From: Candidatus Thorarchaeota archaeon
Lineage (GTDB): Archaea > Asgardarchaeota > Thorarchaeia > Thorarchaeales > Thorarchaeaceae
Direction of reading: 5' to 3'
Assembly (NCBI GenBank): GCA_019057475.1
Contig: DXJO01000046.1
Span: forward strand, 91,908-155,907
Length of the DNA stretch: 64,000 nucleotides
Shown: in pieces, positions 8,943 through 18,392 of the stretch
Layout: every line of letters begins with the position of its first letter
Position numbering within the stretch: position 1 is the first letter of the stretch
Translations under genes and position numbers: made by a program
Notes under the pieces: generated by a model
Databases searched by the model: none
Told to the model about the DNA's origin: nothing
The model's input: the letters and a program-made list of their open reading frames with translations, nothing else

Positions 8943-10181
8943 ATGCACTTCGAAGAGACTGACGAAGAAAAGATGTTCCGCGAGATGGTGCACGACTTTG
9001 CCCAAAAGTACGTAGCCCCCGCTTGGCGGGACTATGATAAGAACCACGAGATCCCCCGTGCGCTCATCAAGAAGATGGCCGAGCATAACCTCTGGGCACC
9101 TACGGTCGCAGAGGAGTACGGTGGAGCCAATATCTCGATGACAATGGCTTGCATCGCGGCAGAGGAGCTCGCTAGAGCAGACCTCTCAATTGCGTTGCCT
9201 GTCATGTACCTGGTCGAGGCTTCATGGGCATTCATCTTTGACATGTACGGCACTGACGAGGCAAAGAGCGAGCTTCTACCACGAGTCACCAAGGGTGACC
9301 TGTTCTTTGGTATCGCCACAACCGAGCCAACCGGAGGTTCAGACCTCGTTAATGTGACAAAGACAATTATCAAGCCAAAGGGTGACGGCTTCGTTGTTAA
9401 CGGTGAAAAGGTCTACATCAGCGGCATTGCTGAAGCGGAGCAGTACGGCGGTGTCTACTGGACCCTGGCTAAGTCTGACCCCAAGGGCGACCACAAGGCA
9501 TTCGATGCGTTCATTCTCCCATTCAATATGGGCGACGGCCTCCATCCAGGCATCACCACCACACTGTTCGAGGACATGGGTAGGATGGGTGTTTCCACTG
9601 GTGGCTTCAATATGGAGAACATCGAGATTCCCAAGCATTACATGATTGGCGAGCGCGATAGAGGATTCTACATGGCGATGGAAGGTTTCTCCGCAGCTAG
9701 AGTACTCATTGGTGCTACATGCCTTGGGTCCGCCGAGGGCGCCTTCGACATTGGTTGCGATTACGTCAAGCAGCGCAAGCAGTTCGGTCGACCACTGGCA
9801 TCCTTCGAGGGCATTATGTTCGAGGCTGTTGACTCCTGGATGCAGCTCCAGGCAGACAGGCTTCTCGTCTACAAGGCCGCCTACATCATGGACCAGCACT
9901 ATCGCGAAAAGAATCCCAGCTATTCGAAGCTCGACATTGCTAAGTTCACAGCGGCTGCGAAGTTCAGAGCTCCTCATGACGCTCTAGATATCATCACTCG
10001 CGCCATGACGTGGCATGGAGCATTTGGATACACCAAGGAGTGCCCACTTGAGGCAGCGTACCGGGGCGTACGGTCATACACTGTCGGTGCAGAGGGCGGA
10101 TCTTTGGTGCAAAAGATAGTCATGGGCAGGGAAATTTTCGGTCCTGAGTATCTCCCGTACCGGCAAGAGAAGCAGAAGTAG
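8943..10181 (+). CDS. Acyl-CoA dehydrogenase
   Basis: A full-length 412-aa FAD-dependent acyl-CoA dehydrogenase: helical N-terminal domain, middle beta domain (FFGIATTEPTGGSD), and C-terminal helical domain (YVKQRKQFGRPLASFEG). The catalytic base is likely Glu384 in VGAEGGS, aligned with YEGTS of characterised members. It introduces the alpha-beta double bond of acyl-CoA and passes electrons to ETF. The last 20 residues, REIFGPEYLPYRQEKQK, and the following hairpin are the same sequence that recurs as a dispersed repeat downstream, so this gene or a close paralogue is the donor. Confidence 0.95.
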   Translation: MHFEETDEEKMFREMVHDFAQKYVAPAWRDYDKNHEIPRALIKKMAEHNLWAPTVAEEYGGANISMTMACIAAEELARADLSIALPVMYLVEASWAFIFDMYGTDEAKSELLPRVTKGDLFFGIATTEPTGGSDLVNVTKTIIKPKGDGFVVNGEKVYISGIAEAEQYGGVYWTLAKSDPKGDHKAFDAFILPFNMGDGLHPGITTTLFEDMGRMGVSTGGFNMENIEIPKHYMIGERDRGFYMAMEGFSAARVLIGATCLGSAEGAFDIGCDYVKQRKQFGRPLASFEGIMFEAVDSWMQLQADRLLVYKAAYIMDQHYREKNPSYSKLDIAKFTAAAKFRAPHDALDIITRAMTWHGAFGYTKECPLEAAYRGVRSYTVGAEGGSLVQKIVMGREIFGPEYLPYRQEKQK

Positions 10182-10284
10182 TTCTCATTCTGGTTTGAGA
10201 AAGGCACGCCCTCTCTCCAGCTCTCTTTTTTCTCACCCACCCCAGTACCAATCCTCCTCAATACGATAAGTTACATAATGCGCT
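10116..10284 (+). repeat. ACAD-tail repeat, copy A (in the genuine gene)
   Basis: The 3' end of the acyl-CoA dehydrogenase gene from the IVMGRE codons, its TAG stop (10179-10181), and the 3' flank. The flank holds a variant hairpin GAGAAAGG...CCTCTCTC at 10197-10217, a T-rich tract, and a segment CACCCACCCCAGTACCAATC found again only in copy E. It differs from most dispersed copies at one codon (Tyr for Asn in GPEYLPY). Confidence 0.85.
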
Positions 10285-10314
10285 CCTTTTATCAAATCGA
10301 ACAAGGAACATCGA

Positions 10315-10534
10315 TTGAGCGCTCAGGGATTCAGGTTTCAGTTGTTTCCAGCGCCAGAACGTCGCATCAAGAAGCGTCGGCAGAAGATTGCTGTCATTAA
10401 CGAGGAGCTTGATTTGAGGGAAATCTGGTTTGAGATTGGGCCTAGGAGAGTGGTTCAGGCAGACTTATGACAGCCCTTTAGAGAAACGAAAGAAGGAGCA
10501 TTGGCTCAAGACCATGGCGCTAGTCTATGACTAG
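10315..10534 (+). pseudogene. Possible decayed transposase N-terminal fragment
   Basis: No intact gene fills 10285-10596. From a TTG at 10315 a frame reads GFRFQLFPAPERRIKKRRQ and ELDLREIWFEIGPRR to a TGA at 10470; shifting by one base continues as LEKRKKEHWLKTMALVYD to a TAG at 10534. The pattern of a basic region, a short acidic helix and then a helix before a tyrosine is like the N terminus of IS5/IS1182-type transposases. The resemblance is by eye only, and it may be non-coding. Confidence 0.3.
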
Positions 10535-10596
10535 TCATTGAAGCTGAACCATAGAATTATAGATTCTCCTTGTCAATGGAAAACAGGTGACCTCAA

Positions 10597-11205
10597 GTGC
10601 CATGGAAGGTCTATCGAGCGCATAAGATACGCAAGGAGCCTGTAGATTGCGATTTCGAGGGAACCATTGTTGATCTCGAAACTATCGGGCCATTCACCCC
10701 TGTGTCATCACGTAGGCTTGAATTCGGTCAAGATTTCATCCGAAAATATCAGAGAATCAAAGTGACGACCGTTGGTACCCTCTCTGACGGTGTACTTCAG
10801 ATAGCTATTGCACTGGGACCGGAACACTTGGATAAGTTTGGGAAGAAGGTATTTTCAATTGTGTCGCGGTCAGACCGCCCGCTTTACGCCTTTAACAAGC
10901 CGTTTGAAGAGGGATGTCTTTTCTGGATTTCCAAGAATATATTGAGTTTTGAGAATGAGCTTCAGGCATTCTCTCGGGAGAATAAGGAACGAGCCGTCCA
11001 ACAACTGAAGATTCCGAGCTACAACGACCCGTATAGAGGACAGGGTAAGAAGTGCGTCGATGCCTTCATCAAAGGGGATCTAGAGAATATTGCCAAGCAT
11101 AACCGGGCTTGTTTGTTAAAGGAGCGTGACATCCTCAGGATTCGAGGTGCACGCACGATGCAGACCAAATGGTTAGATATTGACAAACTCGGTCTGTCTA
11201 GTTGA
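10597..11205 (+). CDS. DEDD-type 3'-5' exonuclease-like protein (RNase H fold)
   Basis: A 202-aa protein. The DLET motif at residues 26-29 matches exonuclease motif I; a YAFNKPFEEGCLFW segment fits motif II, and AKHNRACLLKERDIL near the C terminus resembles motif III (HNxxD-like) of the RNase_H_2/YprB family. Such proteins trim DNA or RNA 3' ends. GTG start with AGGTGA 8 bases upstream. Conserved acidic residues should be checked in an alignment; the family call is moderate. Confidence 0.6.
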   Translation: MPWKVYRAHKIRKEPVDCDFEGTIVDLETIGPFTPVSSRRLEFGQDFIRKYQRIKVTTVGTLSDGVLQIAIALGPEHLDKFGKKVFSIVSRSDRPLYAFNKPFEEGCLFWISKNILSFENELQAFSRENKERAVQQLKIPSYNDPYRGQGKKCVDAFIKGDLENIAKHNRACLLKERDILRIRGARTMQTKWLDIDKLGLSS

Positions 11206-11318
11206 TAATCAGAACACGAAGATATTCCAATGCTTCCTTTGAGAAGGTCCTACTCTGCAAGAGTCCTGCCTCCTTCAATGATAATCTATAAAGACAAGAG
11301 GTTCCTGCTACTGAATGG

Positions 11319-11651
11319 ATGAGAACGACTGATTGGATGAACACGAAACGGCTTCTCTGGTGGCTGATTGCTGGCACACGAGGTGGAGTAAACCGTGCCA
11401 GAATCATAAATCTCCTACACGAGAGGCCGTATAATGCCAATCAACTCGCAAAGCTTCTAAGACTTGACTACAAGACAGTCAGGCATCATCTTGCCTTCTT
11501 GATGAAGCACGAGGTTATCGTACAGCAGGGGGAAGGGTACGGTTCAGTCTACTATCTGTTTAGTGAGATTGACGCGAGCTTCGAGAGCTTCAGAGAGATT
11601 TGGGCACAAATTGGGAAAAGTGGTAAAGGTGGTAATGTTGACACAGAATGA
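11319..11651 (+). CDS. Winged helix-turn-helix regulator (ArsR-like)
   Basis: A 110-aa protein with an archaeal winged-helix core: RARIINLLHERPYNANQLAKLLRLDYKTVRHHLAFLMKHEVI, then a wing with QQGEGYGSVYYL. It lacks an effector domain apart from a short helical tail. It overlaps the next gene by 17 bases, so it heads a three-gene unit with a small membrane protein and a GT-C transferase-like protein and probably regulates that unit. Confidence 0.8.
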   Translation: MRTTDWMNTKRLLWWLIAGTRGGVNRARIINLLHERPYNANQLAKLLRLDYKTVRHHLAFLMKHEVIVQQGEGYGSVYYLFSEIDASFESFREIWAQIGKSGKGGNVDTE

Positions 11652-12084
11652 TGGAATGAAGGACAAGAAGACAACAGTGATTCTAACTGTCACTGTGGTG
11701 GCCATAGTAGCAGCAGCCATAGGTTTAGTGCTCTCTACACTCATACTTCCACCTCCCCAGATACCACCTCCACCGATTCCAGAGCCAGACCGTGTTCTAA
11801 TGGACATCTACCTGAAGGTCAAGACTATGATTTCTTTGGTGAACGTCGTCCTCATTATCTCGTTGATGTCAATCTACTATAGCATCTATCGTCAGATCAA
11901 ATCCAACTTCACTATGGGACTCATCCTCGTCATGCTAATTCTCCTTATGTACGCTCTCACCTCAAACCCACTCATTCACGTTGCATTCGGTTATCAGGTC
12001 CAGGGGCTAGGCCCATTTGCTATGGTGCCGGATATTTTCACGACCTTCGCGCTTGGTGTGCTTCTGTACATCAGTCTCGACTAA
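11635..12084 (+). CDS. Small membrane protein with proline-rich segment
   Basis: A 149-aa protein with four predicted membrane helices: one at residues 12-33, then a periplasm-side proline run PPPQIPPPPIPEPD, then helices at about 60-77, 86-105 and 125-145. The ATG at 11635 has GGTGG just upstream, within the end of the regulator gene, which fixes the start. No family recognised. The position between a winged-helix regulator and a GT-C type protein suggests a shared envelope function. Confidence 0.7.
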   Translation: MLTQNDGMKDKKTTVILTVTVVAIVAAAIGLVLSTLILPPPQIPPPPIPEPDRVLMDIYLKVKTMISLVNVVLIISLMSIYYSIYRQIKSNFTMGLILVMLILLMYALTSNPLIHVAFGYQVQGLGPFAMVPDIFTTFALGVLLYISLD

Positions 12085-12166
12085 CATGAAACTGAGGAGA
12101 TTCGGGCATAATCCGGAGAGATTTCGGCAAATCAGTATATACCATTCCTGTATTCTTTCTCCTGCC

Positions 12167-13663
12167 ATGACGACTGAAGAATGCTCTATGGACAACGACT
12201 CACAGACAAAGGGTTTGTTGAGTAGTGACAACATCAAGGCCTATCTTCTTACCATGTTCGGAATAGCCACCATCATAGCCCTCTACTACCTTCTCACAGG
12301 TCCCGCGGCTGCAATGCCATCACCTGATGGTCAACCTCCAGGGGGTCCACCAGGGCAGTCACCCACTAATGGCCCTGGTTTGGGAGCATTGAACTCCTGG
12401 CCTCTCTGGGGCCAACTTGTATTACCCTCACCCGTTGAGCTGACAATCAGTATCGCCATCATGATTGCCTTTGGACTAACGGTCATGTACCTCTACGGAC
12501 GGACAAGTGCTCGTCCCAGTATCTACCTGATAGTCCTGGTTGGAGTTCTCCTGATTATTGCCACCAACCTGATCCATGGCTGGCAGATTGGTATCGAACA
12601 AACCATTTCAGGTGTCAACGAGATATTTACCGACGTACTCAGGGTGGATAACATAATTGACTTCATCAGCAACTACGAGGCGCTTCAGACAACACTGACA
12701 ACACATGCTCAGACTCAGCCGCCTGGAGCAGTCCTCTTAGTATATCTACTCTACCTCGTCTTCAGTTCACCGGATCTAGTCGCCATTGGTCTATGTATTG
12801 TAGCAGCAATTGGCTCAGCATTCTTTCTCCGGGGAATGGTCCGGCCCCTCTTTGATGATGACTTCGCACGATACACGGCTTTCCTCTACCTTCTCCTCCC
12901 AGCGGTCCAGGTCTACTACCTAGCTAACATCTACGCCCTTGTCGCCACCCTCGTGCTCGGCGTCCTATTCTTCTACCTCCACACAGACAGGAGAGTTGCC
13001 GCTGTGGGGGCATTCCTCAGCCTTTTCCTATTGACCTTCATCACCTTTCTCTCAGTCTTCATGGTCCTCTTCATCTATGAGACACTGAAATCCCATTCTG
13101 AGGTCGAAGCAACTGGTATCGTCCACAGGCTGAGGGCGACACTGAGGTTTCTCCAGCGCCCTGTCCTCCTCTCACTGTGTGTAGGGGGGATCTACGGCCT
13201 GCTCCTAGTCACTCTTGACTTCAATTACATCAACGCCTTTCTCTATGCGAGCTCGTTGGAGAATCCGAATGGCTTCATGCTCCTCTCCAACCCTGTCGAA
13301 TACTTCACAACTAGGATCCAAGATATCTTGGATATCGTCATCTTCTTTGGCCCTGTCCTGTCAGTACTCGCATATCGGGGTTTCGTCATGCTACGAAAGG
13401 AGGCAACTGAGGATGCGGACTCGTCAAAGAAATACAACCTTGTCCTCTCCTCTCTCATTGCTCTGGGCCTCCTCTTTCTCGCAGGCGCTCCAAAGAAGGG
13501 AGAAACAGCCAGGATCTGCATGTTCATCCTCCCGTTCCTCCTGATTCCGGTCATCACCTACATTCAGAGGACGAACATGAGCCGCAGGAACAAGATCATC
13601 CTGCTAGCATTGGTCTTCGGACAGGCAGTGCTGCTGCAGCTCCTGGGCATCTGGGTGTGGTGA
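12167..13663 (+). CDS. GT-C type membrane glycosyltransferase-like protein
   Basis: A 498-aa polytopic protein with about eleven membrane helices. A TTHAQTQPPGAVLLVYLLY segment matches the motif after the first long loop of GT39/PMT-like lipid-dependent sugar transferases (HPPG-type). An acidic-rich loop precedes it. It probably transfers a sugar from a polyprenyl-phosphate donor outside the membrane, but the acceptor is unknown. Start ATG 12167 chosen over the longer frame because upstream residues are non-membrane and overlap the previous gene. Residues 39-70 are a Pro/Gly-rich linker. Confidence 0.65.
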   Translation: MTTEECSMDNDSQTKGLLSSDNIKAYLLTMFGIATIIALYYLLTGPAAAMPSPDGQPPGGPPGQSPTNGPGLGALNSWPLWGQLVLPSPVELTISIAIMIAFGLTVMYLYGRTSARPSIYLIVLVGVLLIIATNLIHGWQIGIEQTISGVNEIFTDVLRVDNIIDFISNYEALQTTLTTHAQTQPPGAVLLVYLLYLVFSSPDLVAIGLCIVAAIGSAFFLRGMVRPLFDDDFARYTAFLYLLLPAVQVYYLANIYALVATLVLGVLFFYLHTDRRVAAVGAFLSLFLLTFITFLSVFMVLFIYETLKSHSEVEATGIVHRLRATLRFLQRPVLLSLCVGGIYGLLLVTLDFNYINAFLYASSLENPNGFMLLSNPVEYFTTRIQDILDIVIFFGPVLSVLAYRGFVMLRKEATEDADSSKKYNLVLSSLIALGLLFLAGAPKKGETARICMFILPFLLIPVITYIQRTNMSRRNKIILLALVFGQAVLLQLLGIWVW

Positions 13664-13754
13664 GTAGGAGATGGGTGTACTTGAGGAAGGTAAACTCATC
13701 GAATTCAGATATGAGGGAAACATACACTATATACGGAGGTCACAAAGTAGAAGA

Positions 13755-13822
13755 AGATCGTCATGGGACGGGAGATATTCGGTCCTGAGAACCTGCCCCA
13801 CAGGCAAGAGAAACAGATGTAA
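13755..13822 (+). repeat. ACAD-tail repeat, copy B
   Basis: Reads in frame as REIFGPENLPHRQEKQM-stop (TAA). The codons upstream of it contain a stop, so it is not the end of a longer gene. It lies in the intergenic space between two convergent genes. The tail ends in Met rather than Lys and the downstream hairpin is missing. Confidence 0.8.
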
Positions 13823-13887
13823 TTCCTACTTGACCGAATAGTAAAGAAGCCCTTGAGTCACCTTTTCCGATCCTTTTTGATCATAGC

Positions 13888-14658
13888 CTACTGAATGAAG
13901 GCTAAACTCACCTCGGGTCCAGTACTGCTATTGACATACCATGTGCCGAAGTAGCCAATATATACCCACGTGACCGTTACCTGAACACTCACCACGAGCC
14001 CTTCACCTTCCTGCACCTTCAGACCTATTGAAGCCACGAACTTCTCCTTCATGACATGCACTACTAGTGGCCAGCCCCCAAATCCACTAATGTCCCATCT
14101 TGCCCAGTTCATATTCGTGTCATTCCCACAATATCGGAATGCGACATATCCTGCTCCTATCCCGAAGTGCCGGTAAGGGGTGAGCCAACCCGGATCTGGA
14201 TGTCTGAATGAAAAGAGCAGCTTAGGGGGTCCAACGCTAGAATTACAGGATGAGATGTTCAACTGAACCGTGATGTATGAAGGACAAATGGTTGAGTCAT
14301 TGCCGTGCCTGATATCTAATAGATGATATTCGATGAAGTAAAAGTCATTCTCGGGTATCTCGTCAGCGATTCTGAATGCACTGAGCTGAACTCCGAGGCT
14401 TTCATCCTCCTTCGAACTGGAACTGATATGAAAAAGATCTGCTGGAAATACGTCCCTCTCATACGACGGGGGGGTGATGGTTATAGGTAGAAATAGGGCG
14501 GATAACACAATCACTATCAACAAGATTGCGATACCTCTCCAGTGTTTCACAGCCAATGCCATCCTCTTTGCTTGCAACCCGTGACTCTTTACGTATTCGG
14601 CCTGTTTAGGAGGGGGATTGCCCAAATCATCATATACTGGTTTTGATATTAAAATCAA
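13888..14658 (-). CDS. Membrane-anchored extracellular protein, unknown family
   Basis: A 256-aa protein with a cytoplasmic N terminus of about 40 residues, one membrane helix (GIAILLIVIVLSALFL) and a roughly 200-residue outside domain rich in aromatic beta strands. It carries several N-x-S/T sites and four cysteines that could pair. I do not recognise the domain. The TTG start is uncertain; ATG at MALAVKHWRG would give a signal-anchor form. It lies between repeat copies B and C. Confidence 0.6.
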   Translation of the reverse strand: MILISKPVYDDLGNPPPKQAEYVKSHGLQAKRMALAVKHWRGIAILLIVIVLSALFLPITITPPSYERDVFPADLFHISSSSKEDESLGVQLSAFRIADEIPENDFYFIEYHLLDIRHGNDSTICPSYITVQLNISSCNSSVGPPKLLFSFRHPDPGWLTPYRHFGIGAGYVAFRYCGNDTNMNWARWDISGFGGWPLVVHVMKEKFVASIGLKVQEGEGLVVSVQVTVTWVYIGYFGTWYVNSSTGPEVSLAFIQ

Positions 14659-14738
14659 TCTGATTCCATCATCTGGTTGGTCAGTGCCCTCAGGTTAAAC
14701 AGTCTATACCAGCGGACCCATTGGATGAATCTTCCAAA

Positions 14739-14854
14739 GTGATGGCTAGGGAGGTAGATGGCCCTGAGAACCTGCCCTCGAAACAAGAGAAGCAGATGTA
14801 GTTATGACCGCAGTATTGAGAGAAGTTCGTCCTCTCTCCCTCACTCTTTCTTCG
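14739..14854 (+). repeat. ACAD-tail repeat, copy C
   Basis: Reads VMAREVDGPENLPSKQEKQM-stop in one frame, followed by GAGAGAAG...CCTCTCTC and a CTCACTCTTTCTT tract. It shares the Met-stop ending and the CCCTCACTCTTT flank with copies F and N (type II). It sits between two minus-strand genes, so it is antisense to their transcription. Confidence 0.75.
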
Positions 14855-14860
14855 CTTGAA

Positions 14861-17536
14861 CTACTTTCTTCTGAATCGCATAACAACTATCACTACAGCA
14901 ACCACGGCGACACCGATACCTACGAAGACAATCAACATGGTGTTGTCACCTGTAACTGTAACTAGGACTGTATCAGAAGCCCAATTGCCATAACTATCTG
15001 TGATAACCAAAGTATAGTTGTAGACTCCTGGAGATAACCCATCAACCGCGAAAGAGATAGGCTGACCATCCCAACTCCCGTAACTCACTGATATTTGATT
15101 CCTAAGAATCTCAAATGAATGCGGATAAGGATCCTCAGGATGCCATGTGATTGAGCTACCTGTCACGCCCCATAGATATCCCACATCTAGGGGAGTATCT
15201 ATCGTGGGTGGAGTTGTATCAATAGCTGATACGTGGACTTCATCTTTAGCTTGATTGCCATCTATATCGAATACTACTAACGTGAAGTTATAGAGTCCAA
15301 CTTCAAGGTTATCCAATGGCACTACTATATCAGAACCATCCCATTCTCCTGAATCTATTAATGACTGGTTTCTATATACTTCATAAGCGATTGGATGCAA
15401 GTCTGATACATTCCAAGTGATAGATTCACCTGTGCAAAATGCTTCAAATTGTGCTATTGCGGGATGAATGATGTATGGATTAGTCCCGTCCTTTACGAAA
15501 ACAAATACCGTATCTGATCCAGCGTTTGCACACGTATCATTGACAGTAATTGTGAAGTTATGAGAACCATAATTTAGATTATCTATTGAGATTATGATAC
15601 TTGAGCCATCCCACGGACCAGAGCTGTAGGGTGTTCCGTTTCTCTTCACTTCATATGCTACAGGGTGGGATTCTACTGGTGTCCAAGTAATTGTGGTGCC
15701 GATTTCACCTTCATTGTATTCGACATCTTCAGGATGATCCAAGATTGGGATATCAGTATCTCCCTTTGTTGGATAATGATCAATGGCATTCGCAGAACCA
15801 GCAATCGAGTAAGTGCCTATTCCTTCATAATCGCCCCAGGCGTTTCCAATTGAAATTCCATCATCCCACTGATTACTGGATCCATCATCTTGAGCATTGA
15901 TATTATTCCAACCAATGAGGTTCCCATATATCGTATTACCAGAACTCGCTTGAACTAGCCTTATTCCTGTGGCGTAGTTTTCATAAATCTCATTGTTTGT
16001 TATAATGCAGTTGTTTGCGTTCTGTAAATATAATCCAGTAGAGTGGGTATCATGGATGCTATTGCGGACAAGTGTGCAATTGTTCAGACTAATGAAACCG
16101 ATACCCCATTGGCCACTATCGTTGATAGTGTTGTTTGTAAACATGCAGTCGGCGGAATAAGAAACCAATACACCCATCGAATTACTAGTGATAGTGTTGT
16201 TAGTCAGCCTGCACCTATCGGAATATTCGAAATGAACACCACTATATTCATTATCGTAAAAGGTATTATTGAATAATTCGCAGTCGTCCGAGCCTTGGAG
16301 CTTGATCCCTTTGTAATTATCATGGAGGGTGCTTCTAGTTATAGTGACATTTGTGCAGTAGCCCAATAGGATTCCAAAGTCAGTTGTGGAAATGTCTGCG
16401 TTTTCAATAGTGACTCCTGTGCTGTCTGCCAAGATAAGCTGACCATACATGCTTGCATCAATCACAGTGTTGGTCACACTTCTATTATATCCCAAAGCCC
16501 TCCCGTTCACAGTGTTGTTAGCAAAATTGTGCTGCCAACTACTAAGGATATCCACCCCATTGTTTACGAAAGTATTATCGATTAGAGTGCAATTATAGGA
16601 GTTATTGATCTCCAATCCCGTTTCATCATTGTCACGAATTGTATTGTTCATGTAGATAGTATGGGAGGAATCTAAGTTACGAATTCCCATCGCTCTGTTA
16701 TCGTAGACTGTATTGTTGACGATTACTGAACGAGTTGAATGCGAAATAGCAATCCCATCATGAGGATTGTTATAGAACTCGTTGTTGATTAGCTTGCAGT
16801 CTGAGCTATAACCAAAGAATATTCCTGATGCAATATCGTGGAATTCGCCATTCTGAACTGTGACATTCGAACAATATGCCAAAATTACTTCACCAAATGA
16901 ACTACCTTCAATAATGGAATCTGATAGGTCACGAAAGTATCCTAAAGGTTTGCCATGTACTGTAGTGCTACTAATGTTGTGTCGCCATCCTCGATTGTAT
17001 CCAGCCATAGACACTCCACTGTCTACAAGTGTATTGTTCGTCAATGTACAGTTCTCAGACCATGCGAGCCTTATTCCTTCTTGCTCATTGTCGTAGAAGG
17101 TACAATTAGTAATCAAACAATAATCTGCCCAATAAGCATGAATACCTGACCATTTTGTATGGATCTCACACATGTCTATTGTGGCGTGGGGAGTATCGCG
17201 AAGATAGATCCCAAATTGCCCTGAACCAGTTATAAGACAATTACGAATGACAAAATGTGACGCCACCTCACTAATGTGGATGGCAGTTCCTGATTGATTT
17301 ATACTCACACCTTCTAATACATGCGGATCGCCTTGGATTCCTGTGCCAGTAAATCCTGCTAGTGCAAAATCTGCTTCAGCATTTATAACAATGGGAGTAT
17401 GATGAATATACGCTGAAGTAGTATGTGTATTGCGAGTCAAGAATTCTGTACTAGTTGTGATTGATCCTAATGGTAGCATCATAATAGTAGTAATTAAAAT
17501 AGCAGATAATCCAAAGAAAATCATCGAATTCCTCAA
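14861..17536 (-). CDS. NosD-like parallel beta-helix surface protein with three Ig-like repeats
   Basis: An 891-aa protein: signal peptide, a right-handed beta-helix of about residues 50-580 (many units such as NCTLTNNTLVDSG and GIRLVQASSGNTIYGNLIG, ending in WGDYEG), then three homologous Ig-like repeats of about 92 residues, each with ITW, P-x-AYEV/FEI-x-RN and WDGS/Q, and a C-terminal membrane helix with tail RFRRK. Such proteins are surface-exposed; beta-helices often bind or cleave polysaccharide, but no catalytic residues are evident. TTG start with GGTGG 8 bases before; an ATG four codons later is the alternative. Confidence 0.9.
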   Translation of the reverse strand: MRNSMIFFGLSAILITTIMMLPLGSITTSTEFLTRNTHTTSAYIHHTPIVINAEADFALAGFTGTGIQGDPHVLEGVSINQSGTAIHISEVASHFVIRNCLITGSGQFGIYLRDTPHATIDMCEIHTKWSGIHAYWADYCLITNCTFYDNEQEGIRLAWSENCTLTNNTLVDSGVSMAGYNRGWRHNISSTTVHGKPLGYFRDLSDSIIEGSSFGEVILAYCSNVTVQNGEFHDIASGIFFGYSSDCKLINNEFYNNPHDGIAISHSTRSVIVNNTVYDNRAMGIRNLDSSHTIYMNNTIRDNDETGLEINNSYNCTLIDNTFVNNGVDILSSWQHNFANNTVNGRALGYNRSVTNTVIDASMYGQLILADSTGVTIENADISTTDFGILLGYCTNVTITRSTLHDNYKGIKLQGSDDCELFNNTFYDNEYSGVHFEYSDRCRLTNNTITSNSMGVLVSYSADCMFTNNTINDSGQWGIGFISLNNCTLVRNSIHDTHSTGLYLQNANNCIITNNEIYENYATGIRLVQASSGNTIYGNLIGWNNINAQDDGSSNQWDDGISIGNAWGDYEGIGTYSIAGSANAIDHYPTKGDTDIPILDHPEDVEYNEGEIGTTITWTPVESHPVAYEVKRNGTPYSSGPWDGSSIIISIDNLNYGSHNFTITVNDTCANAGSDTVFVFVKDGTNPYIIHPAIAQFEAFCTGESITWNVSDLHPIAYEVYRNQSLIDSGEWDGSDIVVPLDNLEVGLYNFTLVVFDIDGNQAKDEVHVSAIDTTPPTIDTPLDVGYLWGVTGSSITWHPEDPYPHSFEILRNQISVSYGSWDGQPISFAVDGLSPGVYNYTLVITDSYGNWASDTVLVTVTGDNTMLIVFVGIGVAVVAVVIVVMRFRRK

Positions 17537-17722
17537 AATCCCACCTCAGTAAGCTTGCTAGTTGGGCTGCCACCGATGGAATCCTTAACTCTTGAAATGA
17601 TGTCTAACCCAATTGAACCTTAACCAGCCATACATATGATTTTAACCTTTCGCCATTGCGTTTTGCGACATCAGTTTTGACAAAGAATCAAGAATAAAAG
17701 GCCCAGAAAAAATACTGCAATT

Positions 17723-18283
17723 CTACAACAATTGGTACAATTCGCCCAGTATCTCCAGAGCGAAGTTCTTGGCATTCTTGATGTCGTTTGTATCGGGGTG
17801 TCTTCTCAACTCAAGCATGTATTTCGCCCACTCGACTTCGTCAGTTATTATCTCCCGCTTAATGAAGGCCTCGATATCGGGGCTGGCTTTGCCCCTACAG
17901 TTGAAATATCCTAGAAACTCGACGTTCTTCTCCCTGCTTGCTTCTTCAAACGTTAGGTGACACCTGCCCGCCCATTTATCATAGAAATTTCTTCCCCGTC
18001 CACCAAGGTCAGGCATGTAGGTTGAGTGTGTGAAGAATCCTGCGAGTTTGAAGCCTGGTGACATAGGTAACCGTTCTAGGAATTCCTTCACTGGAAACGC
18101 CAAATCAGTACTATGGCATGGAGCGCCAACAAAGAGCAAGCCATATTGGTTCAGAGTTCCGGGGTCTACTCTGCTAACGCTCGCAATATCTGCCTCAGCA
18201 TGCGTGGATATCTCCTCATGAATGGACTCGGCAATCTGTTTGGTATTGCCAGTCTGAGAGAAGTAAACAATCAGGGCTTTCAT
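17723..18283 (-). CDS. Flavodoxin family protein
   Basis: A 186-aa flavodoxin-fold protein. The FMN phosphate-binding loop is YFSQTGNTKQIAESI at the N terminus; LLFVGAPCHSTD forms the 60s loop and FTHSTYMPD the 90s loop. It carries one electron pair with FMN, either as a small electron carrier or a flavodoxin-domain protein similar to those near methanogen-type reductases. ATG 18283 is preferred to the TTG two codons upstream. A hairpin of the dispersed repeat family lies just upstream of it. Confidence 0.85.
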   Translation of the reverse strand: MKALIVYFSQTGNTKQIAESIHEEISTHAEADIASVSRVDPGTLNQYGLLFVGAPCHSTDLAFPVKEFLERLPMSPGFKLAGFFTHSTYMPDLGGRGRNFYDKWAGRCHLTFEEASREKNVEFLGYFNCRGKASPDIEAFIKREIITDEVEWAKYMLELRRHPDTNDIKNAKNFALEILGELYQLL

Positions 18284-18329
18284 GACCAAAATCCTAACGT
18301 TTTGGCATAAAAGAATAATGCTGTAAATT

Positions 18330-18378
18330 TCATTCTAGTTCGAGAGAGGCGAGTCCTCTCTCCCTCTCTCCTTTTTCT
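18330..18378 (+). repeat. ACAD-tail repeat, hairpin-only fragment D
   Basis: Contains only the 3' part of the repeat: CATTCTAGTTCGAGAGAGG, loop CGAGT, CCTCTCTC (stem 18342-18362) and the pyrimidine tract. The coding tail is absent. It lies between the flavodoxin gene and the end of the MFS gene and could serve as a terminator for the latter only if it works in reverse orientation. Confidence 0.7.
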
Positions 18379-18392
18379 GGGCAACTGACTGA

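Noticed and set aside
12017..12166. Longer N terminus for the GT-C protein from 12017.
   Set aside because: Overlaps the preceding gene in another frame and adds a non-conserved, Arg/Cys-rich stretch; ATG 12167 gives a normal protein.
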